The position numbers were made by a program, and so were the translations under genes. Shown here in pieces: positions 1 to 6,476 of a stretch of DNA of 6,523 bases (its first letter is position 1; each line of letters begins with the position of its first letter). The stretch covers positions 1 through 6,523 of the forward strand of contig CAMTOW010000123.1 of assembly GCA_947074245.1 (NCBI GenBank). The letters run 5' to 3'. The DNA is from an uncultured Bacteroidales bacterium (GTDB lineage Bacteria; Bacteroidota; Bacteroidia; Bacteroidales; JAUNSR01). The notes beneath the pieces are model-generated. The model did not search any database, was not told the origin of the DNA, and saw nothing but the letters and a program-made list of their open reading frames with translations.

Positions 1-147
1 GGTGAGTCAAGCAGCCGATTTCAAAAAATAAGCATAACGGGACGTAACTATTCGGCGGACAGTAGAGGTAATCCGTTCAGATCGGAGTATGGAATAATCG
101 GGTTTACCGGAATTTCGTTCCTTTTCTATTCCGTTTGCCTAATTTAG
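1..147 (+). CDS. Possible 3' end of an upstream gene (unidentified)
   Basis: Frame 1 is open from the window edge to a TAG at 145-147, giving 48 residues without a start, so any gene would begin outside the window. The other two forward frames hit stops almost at once. The tail contains short alternating hydrophobic and aromatic stretches (residues about 30-43, with IIGFTGISFLF) that resemble the last strand of an outer-membrane beta-barrel. However, it continues with YSVCLI instead of ending on the usual aromatic residue. A reverse frame is also open over roughly 10-138, so openness alone is weak evidence. I cannot name a family; this could equally be non-coding sequence. Confidence 0.3.
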   Translation, partial: GESSSRFQKISITGRNYSADSRGNPFRSEYGIIGFTGISFLFYSVCLI

Positions 148-310
148 ACTGAAGGAACATCCCAAATTGTCGTGATATGAATGATTCGGCCGGATGGGGT
201 GGCTCAAAGCGAGCGTGTTTTGCCAAAAAAGAGATATAGAACGGTTTTTCATAACCGGTTAAGAACTAAATTCGCATACATAACCTTATATAAACAGAAG
301 CTATTGGATT
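148..310 (+). promoter_or_regulatory. Intergenic region with weak candidate promoter for the two-component operon
   Basis: No gene is visible in this stretch. The best promoter candidate is TAAATTCG at 267-274, one base away from the Bacteroidota -7 consensus TAnnTTTG, with a T-run at 245-249 about 18 bases upstream standing in for the -33 TTTG. That would give a leader of roughly 30 bases before the ATG at 311. The phased TCTAA boxes found before the ATPase gene are absent here, so there is no visible sign of autoregulation through the same operator. CGGCCGGATGGGG at 187-199 nearly matches a segment at 2467-2480 in the ATPase promoter region. Confidence 0.22.
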
Positions 311-997
311 ATGCATAAGATACTTGTCGTAGAAGATGAACAGCGAGTGGCCAATCTGCTGAAAGCGGGGCTGGAAGAGAACGGTTTTCAGGTGATGGTA
401 GCCTATGACGGAGAGATGGGACTACGCCTGTTTCGGTCGCAGACTTTCGATCTGGTGATCTCTGACGTTATCTTGCCAAAGATGAACGGGTTTGAGATGT
501 GTAAGGAGATGCGGACGCTTCATGCCGGCATTCCGATCCTGATGCTGACCGCGTTGGGGACAACCGATGATAAATTGGACGGGTTTGACGCCGGAGCGGA
601 CGATTATATGGTGAAGCCTTTTGATTTTCGGGAACTGATGGCGCGGATTCAGGTTTTGCTGAAGCGGAAAAGCATCGCCCCGACCGAAGCTCCGAGCACG
701 CTGGAGTATGCCGATCTGAAGATCGATCTGGCTACGAAACAGGTCTATCGGCAAGGGCAACCGATCAAGTTGTCGCCCAAAGAGTATAATCTACTCCATT
801 ATATGATGGAGAATCCGGAAAAGGTGCTGACCCGTCCGGAGATCGCCGATAAGGTATGGAATACCCATTTCGATACGGGAACCAACTTCATTGATGTTTA
901 TATCAATTATCTGCGAAAAAAGATCGATAAGGATTATGAAACCAAGCTGATCCATACCAAAACGGGAATGGGATTCTTATTAAGCGACAAGTTATGA
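311..997 (+). CDS. OmpR/PhoB-family DNA-binding response regulator
   Basis: This is a cytoplasmic transcription factor of 228 residues, the usual length for the family. The receiver domain (about 1-120) has the acidic pocket E8, D9 and E10, the phospho-acceptor D52 (in ISDVILP), T80, Y99 and K102 followed by P103-F104, so it should be competent for phosphorylation. A winged-helix DNA-binding domain follows (about 130-226), with the recognition-helix region around residues 193-208 and a C-terminal wing ending in a GMGF turn. The ATG at 311 is preceded by an in-frame stop at 281-283 and gives a start exactly at the first receiver strand. No clear Shine-Dalgarno is visible, as is common in Bacteroidota. 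Its end overlaps the kinase start by 4 bases, so the two are translated as a pair. Receiver features recall CusR/CzcR-like metal regulators, but I cannot assign an ortholog. The likely target is the phased operator before the Mg2+ ATPase gene (inference). Confidence 0.95.
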   Translation: MHKILVVEDEQRVANLLKAGLEENGFQVMVAYDGEMGLRLFRSQTFDLVISDVILPKMNGFEMCKEMRTLHAGIPILMLTALGTTDDKLDGFDAGADDYMVKPFDFRELMARIQVLLKRKSIAPTEAPSTLEYADLKIDLATKQVYRQGQPIKLSPKEYNLLHYMMENPEKVLTRPEIADKVWNTHFDTGTNFIDVYINYLRKKIDKDYETKLIHTKTGMGFLLSDKL

Positions 998-2382
998 AAA
1001 TCCGCACGAGACTCACGATCCGCTATGCAGCCGTCACCGCCGGCATCTTTTTGATGTCGATGCTTTTCATCTATCTGTTTAGCGACCATTCGCGCAGCCA
1101 GACGTTTTATCGCTATCTGCAACGGGAAGCGATAACGAAGGCGCATTTGTTTCTGAACAACCAAACGGACGCCAAGACTCTGCAATCGATTTATCTGAAT
1201 AACCGAAACTTCATCGACGAGGTGGAAGTGGCGATCTATACCCCTCAGTTTAAGATGCTGTATCATGACGCATCGCAGATCGATATCATCAAAGAGGATT
1301 CGGAGATGATCCACCGAATTTTGGAAAAGAAAATCTATGAGTTTTACGTAGGTCATTATCAAGCCGTGGGGATGCTTTATCATTTCAACGGCAAAGAGTA
1401 TATCATTACGGCGGCCGCTTATGACGGATACGGGTATGCCAACCTGCATGAACTGAAGAATATCCTGATCGCCATATCGCTGATTGCCTTGTCGATTCTG
1501 ATTATCACGGGGTATCTGATGGCCTCGAGCGCTTTGAAACCGGTGAGCACAATCGTACGGGAAGCAGAAAACATCACCGCCAATCATTTTGACCGACGGC
1601 TGCCCATCGCCAATGAAAACGATGAATTGGGAGAGTTGAGCCGGGCGTTCAATGAATTGTTGGGACGACTGGAGAAAGCATTTACTTCGCAAAAAATGTT
1701 TGTGAGCAATGTATCGCACGAATTGCGCACCCCGATGGCCGCGCTGATTACGGAATTGGAGATCGTGCGGATGAAGGAGCGGGAGCCGGAACGCTACCGG
1801 CAGGCGATCGATAACTCGCTGAATGATGCGCGAAGGCTGATTCGGCTGATCGACGGATTGCTGAACCTTGCCAAAGCGGATTATCAGCCCGAACAGATCA
1901 AGATGGAAGAGGTGCGTCTGGACGAAGTGCTTCTGGATGCGCGAAACGTGGTGATGAAAGCCAATCCGAATTATAAAGCAGATCTGATTTTCGAACAGGA
2001 ACCGGAAGACGAATCGCTTATTACGGTGTACGGAAATTCTTATTTATTGACGACGGCATTTGTCAATCTGATCGAAAATAACTGCAAGTTCTCAGAGAAT
2101 CACAGTTCGTTCGTTCATATCGCCTATTGGGAGAAGTATGCCATCGTGCGGTTTTCGGATAATGGGGTGGGGATGAGCGAAACGGATAAAAACAATCTGT
2201 TTACTCCATTTTACAGAGGCGCAAACCGAGATGTAGCCAAAGGGCACGGAATCGGTATGGCGCTGACCAAGAAGGTGATCGAACTGCATCACGGCAAACT
2301 CGACGTATATTCGCAGCCGGGAGAAGGAACCACATTCGTCGTGAAGCTTCCGCATCGCTTCGAAGCAGATCCGACCACCTGA
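994..2382 (+). CDS. Membrane sensor histidine kinase, partner of the upstream regulator
   Basis: This 462-residue protein has the standard layout of an inner-membrane sensor kinase. TM1 lies at about 11-29, a periplasmic domain of about 127 residues at 30-156, TM2 at about 157-177, and a HAMP linker at about 178-228. The dimerisation domain carries the phospho-acceptor H242 in SHELRTP. The ATP-binding domain shows the N box (N358 to N362), D389-G393 (DNGVG), the F box (FTPFYRG, 403-409), G417-G421 (GHGIG) and a final GEGTTF motif (443-448). All catalytic motifs are intact, so it should autophosphorylate and pass phosphate to D52 of the regulator. In the N box the usual Ala after the metal-binding Asn is replaced (ENNCKFS). 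The start overlaps the regulator stop as ATGA. The periplasmic domain matches no sensor family I recognise. Linkage to a Mg2+ pump suggests a divalent-cation or envelope signal, which is inference only. Confidence 0.95.
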   Translation: MKIRTRLTIRYAAVTAGIFLMSMLFIYLFSDHSRSQTFYRYLQREAITKAHLFLNNQTDAKTLQSIYLNNRNFIDEVEVAIYTPQFKMLYHDASQIDIIKEDSEMIHRILEKKIYEFYVGHYQAVGMLYHFNGKEYIITAAAYDGYGYANLHELKNILIAISLIALSILIITGYLMASSALKPVSTIVREAENITANHFDRRLPIANENDELGELSRAFNELLGRLEKAFTSQKMFVSNVSHELRTPMAALITELEIVRMKEREPERYRQAIDNSLNDARRLIRLIDGLLNLAKADYQPEQIKMEEVRLDEVLLDARNVVMKANPNYKADLIFEQEPEDESLITVYGNSYLLTTAFVNLIENNCKFSENHSSFVHIAYWEKYAIVRFSDNGVGMSETDKNNLFTPFYRGANRDVAKGHGIGMALTKKVIELHHGKLDVYSQPGEGTTFVVKLPHRFEADPTT

Positions 2383-2422
2383 GAAGGCGGTGTATTTCTA
2401 TCGGCATTACCCAACCTGAAAA

Positions 2423-2462
2423 TTCTAATAATTCTCTAATATCATTCTAATAACTCTCTAAC
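2423..2462 (+). promoter_or_regulatory. Operator: four phased direct-repeat boxes (TCTAAT-N5) for an OmpR-family regulator
   Basis: TCTAA occurs at 2424-2428, 2435-2439, 2446-2450 and 2457-2461, each exactly 11 bases after the last. The sixth base is T in the first three boxes and C in the fourth. Boxes 1 and 3 are preceded by AT, and boxes 2 and 4 by TC, so the array also reads as two copies of a 22-base unit. Hexamers in direct repeat separated by 5 bases are the known footprint of OmpR/PhoB/PhoP-type regulators, one dimer per pair, which would mean two dimers here. The last box ends 23 bases before the -7 element, where such an activator would touch RNA polymerase. The adjacent response regulator is the obvious candidate binder (inference). 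Confidence 0.75.
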
Positions 2463-2484
2463 GGCACGGCCGGATCGGGGAATC

Positions 2485-2492
2485 TACTTTTG
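2485..2492 (+). promoter_or_regulatory. Bacteroidota -7 promoter element of the ATPase-porin operon
   Basis: TACTTTTG matches the Bacteroidota housekeeping -7 consensus TAnnTTTG perfectly. No TTTG -33 element is present at the expected distance; the fourth TCTAA box occupies that area. A good -7 with a missing -33 next to activator boxes is the pattern of an activator-dependent promoter. Transcription would start near 2496-2500, leaving a leader of about 40 bases before the ATG at 2539. Confidence 0.65.
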
Positions 2493-2524
2493 TGGTGTCA
2501 AATTAATTGTAGCACTTCAAAACA

Positions 2525-2533
2525 GGAAGGAGG
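2525..2533 (+). promoter_or_regulatory. Strong Shine-Dalgarno site of the Mg2+ ATPase gene
   Basis: GGAAGGAGG lies 5 bases before the ATG at 2539. It is a near-complete anti-16S match and stands out because the other starts in this window have no such site. It fixes the ATPase start at 2539. Confidence 0.6.
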
Positions 2534-2538
2534 ACCCG

Positions 2539-5283
2539 ATGATCAGAAAATTCATCCCGGATTTTTCACAAAACGACGCAATCGCGCTATTCAACTATCC
2601 GCTCCAAGCAGCGAATACCTTTATCAAAAAAGTTTCCACCCGGAAGAAAACGAAAACAACAGGCAGTACGTTCAACTCCGAACACGTATTTCTGGCCTCG
2701 ACTCAACCGCTTGACGCCGTTTACTCTTATTTTCAGACATCGCTGCACGGGCTGACAGCCGAAGAGGTTCAGTCTCGCAGAGAGGTTTACGGAGAGAACG
2801 AAGTCGTGCATCAGAAGCGGAAAAGCCGGATCGCACTTTTTCTGCGCACCTTCATCAACCCTTTTATCGGCGTATTGACCGCACTGGCCGTGATCTCACT
2901 GATCATCGACGTAATCATGGCCGAACCCAATGAGCGAGAATGGACCGGTATCATCATCATTACTTTCATGGTGATCTTGAGTGCCATCCTGCGTTTCCGT
3001 CAAGAATGGAAAGCCGGAGAAGCTACCGACTCGCTGATGCGCATGGTGACCAATACCTGCCTGACGGAACGAATCGGGCAGAAAGCCAAAGAGACCGATA
3101 TTCGCGAACTCGTGCCGGGCGACGTGGTTTATCTGGCAGCCGGAGATATGATTCCGGCAGACCTTCGCATCGTAGAATCGAAAGACTTATTTCTGAGCCA
3201 ATCTTCCTTGACGGGAGAGTCGGAGCCGATCGAGAAATTCGCGCTTCGCGATAAGAACCGAAATTACAACGGGTCGGTTTTGGACTTGGACAATATTTGC
3301 TTTATGGGGTCGACCGTAATCAGCGGTTCGGCCAAAGGGATCGTTTTTGAAACAGGAGGCAATACGTATCTGGGTACGATCGCAAAAAGCATCACCGGAG
3401 TGCGCGCCACGACGGCATTTGACAAGGGAATCAGTCGCGTCAGCTTCTTGCTGATCCGGTTTATGCTGGTGATGGTGCCGTTTGTGTTTCTAATCAACGG
3501 AATCACCAAAGGAAACTGGTTTGACGCTTTTCTTTTTGCCGTATCCGTTGCCGTAGGATTGACCCCGGAAATGTTGCCAATGATCGTAACGGCGAACCTT
3601 TCGAAAGGAGCCGTGGCGATGTCGAAAAAGAAAACCATCGTGAAGAACCTGAACGCGATTCAGAATTTCGGCGCGATGAATATCCTGTGTACCGATAAGA
3701 CCGGAACCATCACTTGTGACAATATCGTATTGGAGCGGTACATCAATACCGACGGATCGATCGACGAGCACAAACGAATCTTACGACATGCTTATTTCAA
3801 CAGCTATTTCCAGACCGGGTTGAAGAATCTGATGGATAAGGCGATCTTATCGCATGTGACCGAATTGCAACTGGAGCATCTGAAGAACAATTATTATAAA
3901 GTAGATGAGATCCCGTTTGACTTTACCCGCCGCCGGATGTCGGTCGTGGTGGAAGATAAACAGCAGAAACGGCAGATCATCACGAAGGGAGCGGTAGACG
4001 AGATGTTGTCGATCTGCAGTCACGCCGAATTTGAAGGAAGCGTGTGCGTATTGACCGATGAGCTCCGTAGAAAAGCCGTAGCGATCAGCGAACAGATGAA
4101 CCGGGAGGGTATGCGCGTCTTGGCGGTGGCTCAGAAGAGTTTTCTGGATAAGGATCATGATTTCGGCGTAGCGGATGAGAAAGATATGGTGTTGATCGGA
4201 TTCTTGGCATTTCTGGATCCTCCGAAACCATCGGCAGCCGACGCGATCCGGAAGCTTCATGAAGACGGAGTGGAGGTGAAGATCCTTTCGGGCGATAACG
4301 ACGCGATCGTGAAAACCATCGGTCGCCAGGTGGGAATCGACAGCAGCCACGCGATGACGGGAGCAGAGATCGAAAGATTGAATGACGATGAACTGAAAGT
4401 GCTGATTCCGCAAATCACGTTGTTTTCGAAACTGACTCCGCTGCAAAAGACACGGATCATCACGTTGCTTCAGGAATTGGGGAATACGGTAGGTTTTCTT
4501 GGCGACGGTATTAACGACGCATCGGCATTGCGCCAATCGGATATCGGAATCTCCGTGGACTCGGGCGTGGATATCGCAAAAGAGAGTGCCGATATCATTT
4601 TGCTAGAGAAAGATCTGATGGTATTGGAGGACGGTGTGATGGAGGGACGCAAGACGTTCGGGAATATTACCAAATATATCAAAATGACAGCCAGCTCCAA
4701 TTTCGGAAATATGTTCAGCGTAATGGCTGCCAGCGCGTTTCTGCCGTTTTTGCCTATGCTGCCCGTTCAATTGCTTATTCAGAATCTTTTGTATGACGTA
4801 TCGCAGACGACTATTCCGTTTGACCGAATGGACGCTGAATATCTGAAAAAACCGCGGGTATGGGACGCATCGGATCTGAGCCGTTTCATGATTTATATCG
4901 GGCCGATCAGTTCGATCTTCGATATCATCATGTATGTCGTGATGTGGTATGTGTTCGGTTGCAACAGCATCGAGCATCAGACTTTATTCCAAAGCGGATG
5001 GTTCGTGGAGGGATTGCTTTCGCAGACATTGATCGTGCATATGATCCGTACGAGAAGAATTCCGTTCATTCAGAGTCGGGCAAGTTGGCCGGTAACGGGA
5101 CTGACGCTTCTGATCATGGGGATCGGTATCGCATTGCCGTTTACTCTATTCGGGAAAACGCTCGGGCTGGAACCGCTTCCGCTGTCTTACTTCCCATGGC
5201 TGGTGGGTATTCTGCTCTGCTATTGCGTATTGACACAATTCGTTAAACAATGGTATATCCGAAAATTTACAAAATGGCTCTAA
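2539..5283 (+). CDS. mgtA: Magnesium-importing P-type ATPase (MgtA/MgtB family, P3B)
   Basis: This inner-membrane pump uses ATP to bring Mg2+ into the cytoplasm. At 914 residues it has the length of enterobacterial MgtA/MgtB (about 900), and its sequence is recognisably close to Salmonella MgtB throughout. In order: a basic N-terminal tail (about 1-50); M1 and M2 at about 108-127 and 136-152; an actuator domain with TGES at 225-228; M3 and M4 at about 303-355 with the family signature LTPEMLP (341-347); the phosphorylated D386 in CTDKTGTIT; the nucleotide-site KGA (483-485); SGDN (584-587); GDGIND (655-660); then C-terminal membrane segments with SSNFGN (719-724), IQNLLYD (to D753) and the family motifs FQSGWF, LSQTL and LEPLPLSYFPW. 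All catalytic motifs are intact. One small difference is GDGINDAS where Salmonella MgtB has GDGINDAP. The gene lies 156 bases after the kinase and 12 bases before the porin gene, behind the phased operator. mgtA and mgtB types cannot be told apart with certainty here. Confidence 0.96.
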   Translation: MIRKFIPDFSQNDAIALFNYPLQAANTFIKKVSTRKKTKTTGSTFNSEHVFLASTQPLDAVYSYFQTSLHGLTAEEVQSRREVYGENEVVHQKRKSRIALFLRTFINPFIGVLTALAVISLIIDVIMAEPNEREWTGIIIITFMVILSAILRFRQEWKAGEATDSLMRMVTNTCLTERIGQKAKETDIRELVPGDVVYLAAGDMIPADLRIVESKDLFLSQSSLTGESEPIEKFALRDKNRNYNGSVLDLDNICFMGSTVISGSAKGIVFETGGNTYLGTIAKSITGVRATTAFDKGISRVSFLLIRFMLVMVPFVFLINGITKGNWFDAFLFAVSVAVGLTPEMLPMIVTANLSKGAVAMSKKKTIVKNLNAIQNFGAMNILCTDKTGTITCDNIVLERYINTDGSIDEHKRILRHAYFNSYFQTGLKNLMDKAILSHVTELQLEHLKNNYYKVDEIPFDFTRRRMSVVVEDKQQKRQIITKGAVDEMLSICSHAEFEGSVCVLTDELRRKAVAISEQMNREGMRVLAVAQKSFLDKDHDFGVADEKDMVLIGFLAFLDPPKPSAADAIRKLHEDGVEVKILSGDNDAIVKTIGRQVGIDSSHAMTGAEIERLNDDELKVLIPQITLFSKLTPLQKTRIITLLQELGNTVGFLGDGINDASALRQSDIGISVDSGVDIAKESADIILLEKDLMVLEDGVMEGRKTFGNITKYIKMTASSNFGNMFSVMAASAFLPFLPMLPVQLLIQNLLYDVSQTTIPFDRMDAEYLKKPRVWDASDLSRFMIYIGPISSIFDIIMYVVMWYVFGCNSIEHQTLFQSGWFVEGLLSQTLIVHMIRTRRIPFIQSRASWPVTGLTLLIMGIGIALPFTLFGKTLGLEPLPLSYFPWLVGILLCYCVLTQFVKQWYIRKFTKWL

Positions 5284-5295
5284 ATACATCCGATC

Positions 5296-6420
5296 ATGCA
5301 GATTATGAACCGATTGATCTGCATCATACTGTTCGGCGGAATCTTTATTGATTCTGCCAGAACACAGACGGCAGGTCTGACTTACGTATCAGAATGGCAA
5401 TATGACTTGAAGAAACGATTGAATTATGTGGGGTTGTTGCGCCTGGAGGGCGAACTGACATTGGGAGCCTTATCGCTGGAGTTGGCGACCCTGCATATTC
5501 ATAATCTTTCGGAAGAGAGGCTGATGCACGACTGGCAAACCTTTTCGAATATCGAAGAATCCAATCTGGCGATGGGGATCGCTATCGCCGGAATTTCGGG
5601 ACGATGGGGAAGGCATCACGTATTCGGAGGAATCCGGAATATGAATGAAGATTACTTCATTTCGGAAGTTACATCTTTCTTTACCAACAGTTCGTGCGGG
5701 ATATTCCCGACAATCTCTCTGAACTATCCGGTGGCTAATTATCCGGCATCGGCCTATTGCCTGAATTATAATTATCAAGGAATCCGTTGGGATTATACCT
5801 GTTCGCTTTATAGCGGAGTTGCCCGAACGGGAGTCGCCGGAAAGGAGTGTTTGTTTGACCGACCTTTTCGAGACGGCGGCATAACGGGAGTTTCAACCAT
5901 CAATTATCATACAGAGCATGGAAGCTATTTTTATGGGGTTGCTTTACATAATCGGCTGCTTTCTGATTTTCAGAAAAGAGAAGCGGACGACGAAACAATC
6001 CAAGAAGAATCCGTCTACAAAAAGAAGATTAATTTCGCTTGGTGGCTCCTGGCGGAACAGGAAGTGTATCGATCCGGAGGACGACGTATAACGGTATTGG
6101 GGCAGTATTCGCAGAATGAGAGTGTGCGGCGGAGTGTTTCCGTATCGCAGAAAGAGGCGAATGAAGATATCGCGGTTTGCTGCTACCGATATGGAGGGGT
6201 GGGGATTTTGTTCGATCAATTCCTGCCGCTGAAGCGTCCGAACCGGATGGGGGCCTTTCTGAATCAAGCCCTTTGCAATGCCGGGAAAGAGACTGCTATG
6301 GAGGTAACGGCACAGTTTGAGCTGACACCGAACGTGCAGATTCAGCCCGCATTCCATGGCGTATTTAAAAACGGTGATTTTGAGAAAGCTTTGATGGTCC
6401 GTCTGATCATCGAGCTATAA
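5296..6420 (+). CDS. OprB-family (carbohydrate-selective type) outer-membrane porin
   Basis: This 374-residue protein is predicted to be a secreted outer-membrane beta-barrel channel. The N-terminus is a signal peptide with a hydrophobic core at about 7-18 and likely cleavage near 21-24 (DSARTQ). A second ATG at 5305 (residue 4) would give an equally good signal. OprB-like landmarks come in the right order: QTFSNIEESN (81-90); VFGGIRNMNEDYF (109-121), matching the family's conserved Gly-rich strand; NSSCGIFPTISLNYPVANYP (131-150); and a C-terminal segment at 335-360 with the ELTPNVQIQP pattern. It is somewhat shorter than typical OprB (400 or more residues) and ends in LIIEL, not an aromatic residue. 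The mature part has seven cysteines, unusual for a barrel. It follows the Mg2+ ATPase stop by 12 bases with no terminator between, so they are very likely co-transcribed. The name implies sugars, but context suggests it may admit cations or their complexes (inference). Confidence 0.8.
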   Translation: MQIMNRLICIILFGGIFIDSARTQTAGLTYVSEWQYDLKKRLNYVGLLRLEGELTLGALSLELATLHIHNLSEERLMHDWQTFSNIEESNLAMGIAIAGISGRWGRHHVFGGIRNMNEDYFISEVTSFFTNSSCGIFPTISLNYPVANYPASAYCLNYNYQGIRWDYTCSLYSGVARTGVAGKECLFDRPFRDGGITGVSTINYHTEHGSYFYGVALHNRLLSDFQKREADDETIQEESVYKKKINFAWWLLAEQEVYRSGGRRITVLGQYSQNESVRRSVSVSQKEANEDIAVCCYRYGGVGILFDQFLPLKRPNRMGAFLNQALCNAGKETAMEVTAQFELTPNVQIQPAFHGVFKNGDFEKALMVRLIIEL

Positions 6421-6424
6421 AAAC

Positions 6425-6463
6425 AAGGAGATCTATTCCGTAAATCCGGAATAGATCGCCTTT
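6425..6463 (+). terminator. Probable intrinsic terminator of the ATPase-porin operon
   Basis: A perfect 11-base inverted repeat, GATCTATTCCG (6430-6440) and CGGAATAGATC (6447-6457), surrounds a 6-base loop. Beyond one A/G mismatch, the stem extends by AAGG/CCTT (6425-6428 and 6460-6463 region). It starts 5 bases after the porin stop. The following T-run is only three bases, so termination may be leaky or the hairpin may act mainly to stabilise the 3' end of the mRNA. Confidence 0.6.
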
Positions 6464-6476
6464 GGTACTGAGTTAT

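Noticed and set aside
79..86. AGATCGGA near the window start as adapter sequence
   Set aside because: Only 8 bases match and the following bases diverge; it is internal to an open frame, so chance is the better explanation.
109..125. Small hairpin GGAA/TTCC followed by TTTT as a terminator
   Set aside because: The stem is only 4 base pairs and lies inside the possible upstream coding tail; too weak to call.
144..148. Reverse-strand TCTAA (TTAGA) here and at 6502-6506 as additional regulator boxes
   Set aside because: Single copies with no partner at 11-base spacing and no promoter element at a suitable distance.
242..257. Inverted repeat CGGTT/AACCG before the response regulator as an operator
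   Set aside because: Only 5 bases per arm with a 6-base loop; likely by chance, and unlike the direct-repeat sites expected for OmpR-family proteins.
934..1719. Long open frame on the minus strand (about 261 codons)
   Set aside because: It lies opposite the histidine kinase gene, whose motifs are all intact; the minus-strand product resembles no family and is low-complexity in His, Arg and Gln, as expected for an antisense shadow.
2423..2462. CRISPR-like or mobile-element tandem repeat
   Set aside because: Only two 22-base units with no spacers, located just upstream of a promoter; phased regulator half-sites explain them better.
2383..2538. M-box or mgtA-leader riboswitch before mgtA
   Set aside because: The region is too short after the predicted start, has no multi-stem structure I can see, and is instead filled by direct repeats and a promoter.
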